From assembly GCA_900768785.1 (NCBI GenBank), contig CAAGEG010000035.1, positions 1 through 10,080 on the forward strand: DNA of 10,080 bases, in the 5' to 3' direction. Numbering within the stretch: the first letter of the stretch is position 1; each line of letters opens with the position of its first letter. Position numbers and translations under genes: made by a program. The stretch is from an uncultured Prevotella sp. (lineage in GTDB: Bacteria > Bacteroidota > Bacteroidia > Bacteroidales > Bacteroidaceae). Below, piece by piece: positions 1-5,076 of this stretch. Below the pieces are notes generated by a model. It did no database searches. It saw only the letters and a program-made list of their open reading frames with translations, and was not told the DNA's origin.

Positions 1-15
1 AAGTCCTTGCCTATG

Positions 16-236
16 GCGGATTACAAATCCGCACAAGCCTTCCGCACGGATTACAACCGACGAACGAAAGAAGAGCAGAGAGTAAGCTTGCTTACGCTAT
101 GCCTTCTAAGGAGGAGGAAGACGATAGTCAAATCCCTGCGGACATTAATATCCCTGCGGACATTTTCTTGTTCGCGGGGATCTCCAGCTCCCCGCGTAAT
201 ATAACTGCGGACATTAATATCCCTTGCGGACAAAAA
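16..236. repeat. Interspersed hairpin repeat cluster upstream of ald
   Basis: Bases 1-278 hold no believable gene but a mosaic of short repeats. Bases 16-45 recur exactly at 1658-1687 and begin with a 7-bp stem (gcggatt-aca-aatccgc). Bases 82-95 form a 6-bp stem with a TT turn, related to 9863-9876. A 20-base unit, ctgcggacattaatatccct, occurs at 136-155 and again at 205-224. Bases 173-196 form an 8-bp stem with an 8-base loop; the surrounding 45 bases (167-211) recur at 1440-1484 with one mismatch. The open frames crossing this stretch are rich in repeat-derived residues and look accidental. It is probably a non-coding, genome-wide repeat family. Confidence 0.75.
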
Positions 237-278
237 CAAAAGACGATTATTTATGCAAAAAAAAGAACATCAAAAACA

Positions 279-308
279 TTGCCCTATAAATGAAAAATTC
301 TATATTTG
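279..308 (+). promoter_or_regulatory. Bacteroidales-type promoter of ald
   Basis: A perfect TAnnTTTG -7 element (TATATTTG, 301-308) lies 19 bases downstream of a TTG -33 element (279-281). This matches the known Bacteroides housekeeping sigma-factor consensus spacing. Transcription would start near 314, giving a leader of about 20 bases before the ald start codon. Confidence 0.7.
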
Positions 309-335
309 CAATGTTAACCTATAAAAACAAAAGCT

Positions 336-1436
336 ATGAAAATCGGTATTCCAAAAGAAATCAAGAACAACGAAAACCGTGTGGGCATGACTCCCGCAGG
401 TGTCGCTGAATTAGTGAGACACGGACATGAGGTATTCGTACAGAAAACAGCCGGAGAAGGAAGTGGATTTGCCGATACTGACTATGTGGCAGCCGGTGCG
501 ACAATACTTCCCAAGATAGAAGATGTGTATGCTATTGCAGAGATGATTGTAAAGGTAAAAGAGCCGATAGAACCCGAATATCCGCTGATTAGAAAGGGTC
601 AACTGGTGTTTACCTATTTCCATTTTGCATGCGACAAAGCGCTTACCGATGCCATGATAAAGAGTGGAAGCGTGTGTCTTGCCTACGAAACGGTACAAAC
701 AGCCGAAGGAGCACTACCTTTGCTGATACCAATGAGCGAGGTTGCAGGACGTATGGCAACAATAAACGGAGCTTATTTCTTGCAGAAGACAAAAGGCGGA
801 AAGGGAAAACTGATATGTGGAGTGCCCGGAGTGAAGCCCATAAAGGTGCTTGTGTTAGGCGGAGGCATCGTAGGACAGGCTGCAGCACGTGTGGCTGCCG
901 GTATGGGAGCTAATGTTGTTATTGCCGATATTTCTCTTCCGAAATTACGTGAGCTGTCTGTAAGCATGCCGCCGAATGTAGATACGTTATACTCTTCATC
1001 ACACAACATAAAGAAAGAGTTGCCCGACACCGACTTAGTAATCGGTTCCGTACTTATTCCCGGCGACAAAGCACCTCATCTTATCACTCGTGATATGCTG
1101 AAACTTATGGAACCGGGCTCCGTGCTTGTTGATGTTGCAATAGATCAAGGCGGATGTTTCGAGACATCACACCCTACAACACATAGCGAACCTGTTTATG
1201 AAGTTGACGGAATAATCCATTATGCCGTAGCAAACATACCGGGTGCTGTACCAAACACATCAACAACAGCCCTAACAAATGCCACATTGAAATATGCTTT
1301 AGCTCTTGCCGACAAAGGCTGGCAACAGGCTTGTCGTGATGATGAGGCACTTCGCAAAGGCTTAAACATCGTAGAAGGCAAAGTTACATATAAAGCTGTG
1401 GCTGATGTCTTCGGACTTGACTACACAGAAATATAG
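336..1436 (+). CDS. ald: Alanine dehydrogenase
   Basis: Cytoplasmic NAD-dependent L-alanine dehydrogenase (EC 1.4.1.1), which reversibly deaminates L-alanine to pyruvate plus ammonia. The 366 residues match the usual family length of about 370, and the start MKIGIPKEIKNNENRV is the canonical N-terminus. Visible family residues: substrate-binding R15 and K75 (in VKVKEP), catalytic H96 (in TYFHFA), the Rossmann loop GGGIVG (175-180) followed by D198 for the NAD ribose, and catalytic D270 in AIDQGG. The motif ANIPGAVPNTST (299-310) is also typical. It sits alone between two repeat clusters and has its own promoter, so it is probably monocistronic. The downstream dipeptidase gene points towards it, so the two are not co-transcribed. 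No truncation or odd residues were seen. Confidence 0.97.
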   Translation: MKIGIPKEIKNNENRVGMTPAGVAELVRHGHEVFVQKTAGEGSGFADTDYVAAGATILPKIEDVYAIAEMIVKVKEPIEPEYPLIRKGQLVFTYFHFACDKALTDAMIKSGSVCLAYETVQTAEGALPLLIPMSEVAGRMATINGAYFLQKTKGGKGKLICGVPGVKPIKVLVLGGGIVGQAAARVAAGMGANVVIADISLPKLRELSVSMPPNVDTLYSSSHNIKKELPDTDLVIGSVLIPGDKAPHLITRDMLKLMEPGSVLVDVAIDQGGCFETSHPTTHSEPVYEVDGIIHYAVANIPGAVPNTSTTALTNATLKYALALADKGWQQACRDDEALRKGLNIVEGKVTYKAVADVFGLDYTEI

Positions 1437-1439
1437 ATA

Positions 1440-1484
1440 CTTGTTCGCGGGGATCTCCGGCTCCCCGCGTAATATAACTGCGGA
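1440..1484. repeat. 45-base repeat with 8-bp hairpin after ald
   Basis: This segment equals 167-211 except for one base (g1459 versus a186). It contains a perfect 8-bp stem (cgcgggga at 1446-1453 with tccccgcg at 1462-1469) around an 8-base loop. It starts three bases after the ald stop codon. There is no T-tract, so it is a repeat element first; it could still block 3' exonucleases or aid ald transcript ending. Confidence 0.75.
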
Positions 1485-1494
1485 TTTGTAGTTC

Positions 1495-1747
1495 AACGAA
1501 AACGATAACGAAAACGAAGATCAATATTTAATTGCTGATAAATTGTCGACAATTGCCGTTTAAAAAATGTTGTGTTCACGGGGATTGCAAATCCATGCGG
1601 ACAAAAAGTTAATCGTGACGGAGGAAGACAATTAGTCAATCCCCGTGTAATATAACTGCGGATTACAAATCCGCACAAGCCTTCCGCCTCTCGCTGCTCC
1701 GTCGGTTCGTTTTCGTTTTAGTTTTTGTTTTCGTTATCGTTTTCGTT
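1495..1747. repeat. Segment bounded by 21-bp inverted repeats
   Basis: Bases 1495-1515 (aacgaaaacgataacg and on) and 1727-1747 are perfect inverted repeats of 21 bases built from a cgaaaa/cgataa motif. Between them lie a perfect 14-base palindrome aattgtcgacaatt (1541-1554), a gttcacggggatt unit (1574-1586), the 30-base copy of 16-45 (1658-1687), and at 1687-1707 an inverted copy of a 21-base element found at 9837-9857 (one mismatch). No transposase is present and the open frame here is not gene-like. It could be a miniature non-autonomous element or a composite of simple repeats; target duplications were not recognised. Confidence 0.6.
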
Positions 1748-1751
1748 ATCG

Positions 1752-2501
1752 TTACTTATTGTTTCCTAACGAGGAGCGGGAGATGGGGAATGTGAAATAG
1801 GTGTCGGGATAAGGTTCGTCTTTCAGTGTGAAATGCCACCACTCGCAATCGTATGGTTTGAAGCCGTGTGAGAGCATGGCATGACGTAGTATCATGCGGT
1901 TGCGGTATTGTTCTTCGCTAATGGGTTTATAGGCACCAATCTCCTGTCCGGGTTTAACGTCCGGGTGTGAAGCAACGCCAAAGTAATCGTATGTGCAACC
2001 CATATCTACTTCTTTCTCTGTCTTCATGTCAAACAAGGTTAGGTCTATTGTAGAGCCTCGTGTGTGTCCGCTGCGTCGTGCTACATACTCTTGTGGTACT
2101 ATCACCGACTTGTCCAACTCAGGATAGAAATATTCTTTCATACGGATGTCGGTGGTGTCTTCTGCCCATTTCATAAAATAGTCAACTGCACATTGGGGAC
2201 GATAAGCGTCAAAAATTTTCAGTCTATATCCTTGCTTTAGCAGTTCGTCTGATACCACTTTCAACGAGTCGGCTGCCTCGCGCGTAAGTATTGCTATTGG
2301 TTCAAGATAACCGGGAATGCGGTCGCCGATGAAGTTGTAGGTTGAATAATATCTTATTTCCAGAATGGCATCGGGCACTACATCGGTTACTACAACGAAA
2401 CCAGAACTGTCTTCGGGCGAAATTTCTTTAGGTTCGTTTTGGCATGACACGCATGAGAAGCATGACAAAATGATACATACTACTGATAAAAAGTGTTTCA
2501 T
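1752..2501 (-). CDS. D-Ala-D-Ala dipeptidase (VanX/DdpX type, peptidase M15D), predicted lipoprotein
   Basis: Zinc-dependent dipeptidase predicted to split D-Ala-D-Ala outside the cytoplasm, so likely acting in peptidoglycan turnover or dipeptide salvage rather than vancomycin resistance. I start it at 2501 (249 residues): the N-terminus MKHFLSVVCIILSCFSCVSC is a lipoprotein signal, with C20 (or C14) as possible lipid attachment. A longer frame beginning with TTG at 2540 would start inside the promoter -7 element. Family residues are all present: R101 in DAYRP, the SxHxxGxxxD zinc motif (S144, H146, G149, D153), and ExxH at the end (E220 and H223 in CEWWHF). It is convergent with ald and divergent from the coiled-coil gene. 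The vanH/vanA partners expected in a resistance cluster are absent. Confidence 0.9.
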   Translation of the reverse strand: MKHFLSVVCIILSCFSCVSCQNEPKEISPEDSSGFVVVTDVVPDAILEIRYYSTYNFIGDRIPGYLEPIAILTREAADSLKVVSDELLKQGYRLKIFDAYRPQCAVDYFMKWAEDTTDIRMKEYFYPELDKSVIVPQEYVARRSGHTRGSTIDLTLFDMKTEKEVDMGCTYDYFGVASHPDVKPGQEIGAYKPISEEQYRNRMILRHAMLSHGFKPYDCEWWHFTLKDEPYPDTYFTFPISRSSLGNNK

Positions 2502-2537
2502 AAAAAGTGTGTTAAGTGTTATTTCATTTAGTTTTTG

Positions 2538-2545
2538 CAAATGTA
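2538..2545 (-). promoter_or_regulatory. -7 element of the dipeptidase gene
   Basis: Read on the minus strand, 2545-2538 is TACATTTG, a perfect TAnnTTTG element, about 37 bases upstream of the chosen start at 2501. No convincing -33 TTG is seen at the right distance. Its position inside the longer possible reading frame supports the shorter start. Confidence 0.5.
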
Positions 2546-2588
2546 GTTTATTTTTACAGATTAAGGATGGTTTTTGCGATATTTTTCG

Positions 2589-2596
2589 TATTTTTG
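2589..2596 (+). promoter_or_regulatory. -7 element of the coiled-coil protein gene
   Basis: TATTTTTG at 2589-2596 fits TAnnTTTG and would give a leader of about 40 bases before the ATG at 2641. The stretch 2538-2640 is very AT-rich and forms a divergent control region with the dipeptidase promoter. There is no clear -33 element, so confidence is moderate. Confidence 0.4.
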
Positions 2597-2640
2597 TGTA
2601 CTAATCAATATACTAATTTTATAAAAACCATTTTATACAG

Positions 2641-3453
2641 ATGAATAACTTAAGTGTCTATAAAGAGTTACAGAAAGAGAGTCTTTTCAATGAGTGGACA
2701 GATGAATTGATGAGACTTAACTCAACTTACGACAATGATAATTATGCGGTTGAGATTTGGAACATCGCAAAGGATTATGTTTACAACATAGCGACCGCAG
2801 AATACCCGCTTGGCATGTTCAAAATTTGCCACAGCGAAATTAAAAATAAATACCTTTCCTTTTCACGTTTAAACGTCTATAAGACGTGTTTGGGATGTAT
2901 TTATACGATGATTCTCAAAAGTGCAGACAAAGCCGTTGTCGAGCAAATAACGAACAATATATCTGTGTACGATTTTCTTCCTACATATAGGAATAGTATA
3001 ATAAGTATAATAGAGAAAATAAAAAAAGGCGAGCTGAAAGACGACTATGATTATACTAAGAAAAAAGATAGTCAGAATGCTGATGCGAACGAAGTCAACA
3101 CAACAGACAACGGCAAGACGCAAGAGTTAGAGAAAAGGATACAAGAATTGGAGAAAAGTAAAGAAGAGTTGGAAGAAAAATTGGCAGCATACGAGAAAGG
3201 TCCCATTGTTGTCAAACCGCATAATAAAGTTGTGCTTGAAGTATTTGTAAAGCTTTTAGAAAAGTCAGGTGCAGACTTAAAAAAACACGGCAATAAAGCA
3301 AACGCAGCACGCTTGGCGGAAACAATTACGACATTACCATTTTCTACTTGCCAAAATTATTTTTCCGATAGATTAAAAACAACTGCGCACTCGGATGAAG
3401 TTGTAAAAATAAACATACTCCTTAAAAATTTAGGCATAGAATGGCAGTTATAA
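2641..3453 (+). CDS. Uncharacterised coiled-coil protein
   Basis: I do not recognise the family with certainty. The 270-residue product has no signal peptide or membrane segment, so it is probably cytoplasmic. Residues 1-130 look like an alpha-helical domain with scattered aromatic and cysteine residues. Residues 131-160 form a polar linker, and 161-186 a clear coiled coil (ELEKRIQELEKSKEELEEKL). Residues 195-270 form a compact helical C-terminal domain with TLPFSTCQNYFSDR at 231-244 and an ending KINILLKNLGIEWQL. From memory this C-terminal pattern (helix, CxNY, 'iN..L..Lgi' end) recurs in accessory proteins of Bacteroidota, but no function is known to me. The gene is AT-richer than its neighbours and stands alone between its promoter region and a terminator, typical of horizontally acquired cargo. 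Confidence 0.85.
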   Translation: MNNLSVYKELQKESLFNEWTDELMRLNSTYDNDNYAVEIWNIAKDYVYNIATAEYPLGMFKICHSEIKNKYLSFSRLNVYKTCLGCIYTMILKSADKAVVEQITNNISVYDFLPTYRNSIISIIEKIKKGELKDDYDYTKKKDSQNADANEVNTTDNGKTQELEKRIQELEKSKEELEEKLAAYEKGPIVVKPHNKVVLEVFVKLLEKSGADLKKHGNKANAARLAETITTLPFSTCQNYFSDRLKTTAHSDEVVKINILLKNLGIEWQL

Positions 3454-3470
3454 GTAATCTTGGTTACTAC

Positions 3471-3494
3471 AAACCCTACTAGAAACCCTGCTAG
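3471..3494. repeat. Two tandem 12-base repeats
   Basis: aaaccctactag (3471-3482) is followed directly by aaaccctgctag (3483-3494), one mismatch, 17 bases after the coiled-coil gene stop codon. Two units are too few to call an iteron array; a protein-binding site or chance duplication are both possible. Confidence 0.55.
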
Positions 3495-3569
3495 AATAAA
3501 ATAGTGACCGCTATAAAAATCAGTATTTTACAGTTTTTCTTGCACAGAAAGTTTTATGAAAATAATTTT

Positions 3570-3601
3570 GCCGATGAGAATTAGTTCTCGTCGGCTTTTT
3601 T
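3570..3601 (+). terminator. Intrinsic terminator after the coiled-coil gene
   Basis: gccgatgagaa (3570-3580) pairs with ttctcgtcggc (3585-3595) as an 11-bp stem with one T-G wobble and a ttag loop, followed by six T residues (3596-3601). It lies 117 bases after the stop codon of the coiled-coil gene and insulates it from the downstream module. Confidence 0.88.
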
Positions 3602-4032
3602 GTTGCGTGTCTTAATCGTCATCAAAAACAGTCGGAAGAAAGAGAGCAAGGAAGGCAAACCGGATATTATTGCCCGAATTGTTCAAAGTCTCAAAACTAA
3701 AAATTCGCAAGCGTGCGTGGCGGAGAAGTAATTAATCTCTGCAACAGACCTTTTGAGTTGCCGAAGATGATAATGGATAGTCTTAGGTCGGGGTCTTTTT
3801 CCAAGTTTTCTTTAACCCGAATCAGTCATTAGATTTCTGTTCATATTCGCTTATATGTGTGCCGGATTGGGTCATGATTCATCGAAGGCATAGCGGGCTA
3901 TGGCGAGAAGAAGCGGGGCACGAGATGGTGCACAGAGAAGCGGAAAGGAGCAGGAAAGTCTCTGTAAGAGGGTAATATGGCTATCGGCGGTCTAATGACC
4001 GTTTTGGGTTTAATCCCTAAATCATTAAGAAT
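3602..4032 (+). other. Gene-poor leader region of the replication-like module
   Basis: About 430 bases without a convincing gene. Visible content: a 42-codon frame with a TTG start at 3603-3731 that ends in QACVAEK; a 21-codon frame from an ATG at 3766; a 23-base box at 3814-3836 that recurs at 5025-5047; a CATAG-cggg-CTATG hairpin at about 3888-3901; a 5-bp hairpin cggtc-taat-gaccg (3988-4001) followed by four T; and a 25-codon ATG frame at 3977-4054. The purine-rich stretch 3900-3970 has no open frame of note. It may be an untranslated leader, a structured RNA or the decayed remains of a gene. Confidence 0.45.
3814..3836 (+). promoter_or_regulatory. 23-base box, upstream copy
   Basis: The 23 bases share 19 with 5025-5047, including the run gtcattagattt. 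Here the promoter-like core reads TAGATTTC (one base off TAnnTTTG). It is the best candidate for a control site or start of transcription for the 4033-5020 genes, about 190 bases upstream of them. Confidence 0.4.
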
Positions 4033-4054
4033 GTGGGAAAAAAAAAGATTTTAA
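3977..4054 (+). CDS. Possible 25-residue leader peptide
   Basis: An ATG-started frame encodes MAIGGLMTVLGLIPKSLRMW followed by EKKRF, with a hydrophobic N-terminal half and a basic end. It includes a small hairpin (3988-4001) with a short T run and overlaps the next ORF at the nine-A tract 4038-4046. A -1 slip on A-AAA-AAA (4039-4045) would join it to the following frame, giving a protein of roughly 80 residues. It could be a leader peptide, the true N-terminus of the next gene, or chance. No homology is recognised. Confidence 0.25.
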   Translation: MAIGGLMTVLGLIPKSLRMWEKKRF

Positions 4055-4215
4055 ACAAGAGATGCGGCTCTGCAACATGCGAGCCTCGCATTATGAGGGA
4101 TATCTTAGAAGATTATTTCTCAAGTAGTGATGAACCATTAGCTTTTGCTTTTCGTAAACGGCGAGCAAGGCTCAAGAAAAACAATTTAATTAACAATAAT
4201 GAAAAAAGAAAATAA
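4033..4215 (+). CDS. Small conserved-looking ORF, unknown function
   Basis: A 60-residue basic protein starting with GTG (MGKKKILNKRC), with a central segment ATCEPRIMRDILEDYFSSSD and then EPLAFAFRKRRARLKK. I do not know a function. Short proteins carrying a similar 'SDEPLA.A.R' segment seem familiar to me from Bacteroidota mobile regions, but I could not check this. Its stop codon lies 17 bases inside the DUF4373 gene, suggesting translational coupling. The GTG start follows directly on ATG in another frame at a nine-A tract, so the real N-terminus is uncertain: it may begin upstream at 3977 by -1 frameshift, or at the GTG. Confidence 0.55.
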   Translation: MGKKKILNKRCGSATCEPRIMRDILEDYFSSSDEPLAFAFRKRRARLKKNNLINNNEKRK

Positions 4216-5020
4216 AAAGAAGAAGTTATCATGGATAAAGATGCCGATAAATCTTATCGATGATGAGCGTGTTGCCGAACTGGTAGCCTCAAGAGGTGTT
4301 ACCGGGCTTGGCATCTATCTCGCCATTCTTTGTGAGATGTATCGTCGCAACTCACGTTGTCTTACTCTTACGCAGGTCAAAGCCTTAAAATTTACCGGAG
4401 CAACGCATAAATCAGTGATGGCTGTTGTTGAGAATTTCAACCTGTTCTACAGGGACAATCACTCTCATATTTTCTCTATGATTGACTATCTGAATTTTGA
4501 CGATGATGATGAATGCGATTTAAATCAGATTCAAATCGGATTTGAATCACCTTCATTTCCAACGCCCGCGCGCGTAAATATTAAAGACAAAGACAAAGAC
4601 ATAGATCTTCATTATGATGCAGTTGATTTCATAAATGCCATTCCGGAGAATAGCCAATGGACTGATGTGACTTTAATGAAATCCGGTTTCGGCGAACTTA
4701 TCAGACGCAACTGGCAGGAGACCTTGAAGCAGTTTTGCAACCATGTAATAGCCAACTGCTCTAACAACAATATTTGCAGTGTGGAAGATGCAAAGAAGTA
4801 TTTTTACTTCTTTGTGACCCACCAAATATCGGGCAACAGGCTTCGTCAGTCTCTCGAAGAGTATGAGCAATCTCATTGCCGACAAAACCCTTATTGTTTT
4901 GAAGACGCAGGCAGCACTGCCGGCAAACGCAGCTATCATGGCATGGTTTTGCCTGACAATGCTCCGCCACGTCCTGATGAACGTTCGGAGTGGGACATTG
5001 AGAATGGATGTTGGATATAA
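4199..5020 (+). CDS. DUF4373 (Lin1244/Lin1753-like) domain protein, putative replication initiator or primosome factor
   Basis: A 273-residue protein. After a lysine-rich start (MKKENKKKKLSWIKM), residues 14-100 match the DUF4373 pattern: a short 'sxxxMPINLIDDERVAELV' segment, GVTGLGIYLAILCEMYRR, then a helical part ending FSMIDYLNF, which resembles winged-helix replication-initiator N-domains. An acidic and then charged linker (about 100-135, DDDDE and KDKDKD) leads to a C-terminal helical domain with NWQETLKQFCNHVI, YFYFFVTHQI and NPYCFEDAG. The tail LPDNAPPRP...WDIENGCWI is typical of Bacteroidales homologues that I recall. It overlaps the preceding ORF by 17 bases and lies 56 bases upstream of the primase-helicase, so it probably works with it, for instance as an initiator or helicase loader. 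That role is inferred from context. Confidence 0.85.
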   Translation: MKKENKKKKLSWIKMPINLIDDERVAELVASRGVTGLGIYLAILCEMYRRNSRCLTLTQVKALKFTGATHKSVMAVVENFNLFYRDNHSHIFSMIDYLNFDDDDECDLNQIQIGFESPSFPTPARVNIKDKDKDIDLHYDAVDFINAIPENSQWTDVTLMKSGFGELIRRNWQETLKQFCNHVIANCSNNNICSVEDAKKYFYFFVTHQISGNRLRQSLEEYEQSHCRQNPYCFEDAGSTAGKRSYHGMVLPDNAPPRPDERSEWDIENGCWI

Positions 5021-5024
5021 ACTA

Positions 5025-5048
5025 AACCCAAACAGGTCATTAGATTTG
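5025..5048 (+). promoter_or_regulatory. 23-base box with -7 element before the primase-helicase gene
   Basis: Bases 5025-5047 are the second copy of the box at 3814-3836 (19 of 23 identical). Here the end forms TAGATTTG (5041-5048), a perfect TAnnTTTG -7 element, 28 bases before the ATG at 5077. The primase-helicase could therefore be transcribed separately as well as by read-through. No -33 element is evident. Confidence 0.45.
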
Positions 5049-5076
5049 AGGATAACAAATTTTAAAAAAAACAATT

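Noticed and set aside
99..293. Short open frames in the left repeat cluster (7-204, 99-293 and minus-strand 51-239)
   Set aside because: They are built from the hairpin repeats themselves, differ in frame between repeat copies and have no gene-like start context.
1493..1678. Minus-strand 61-codon frame between ald and the dipeptidase gene
   Set aside because: It consists of interspersed repeat and inverted-repeat sequence with low-complexity ends.
1752..2501. Vancomycin-resistance cluster (VanX)
   Set aside because: No vanH, vanA/B ligase or vanRS genes are nearby; the lipoprotein signal suggests an envelope housekeeping or salvage enzyme.
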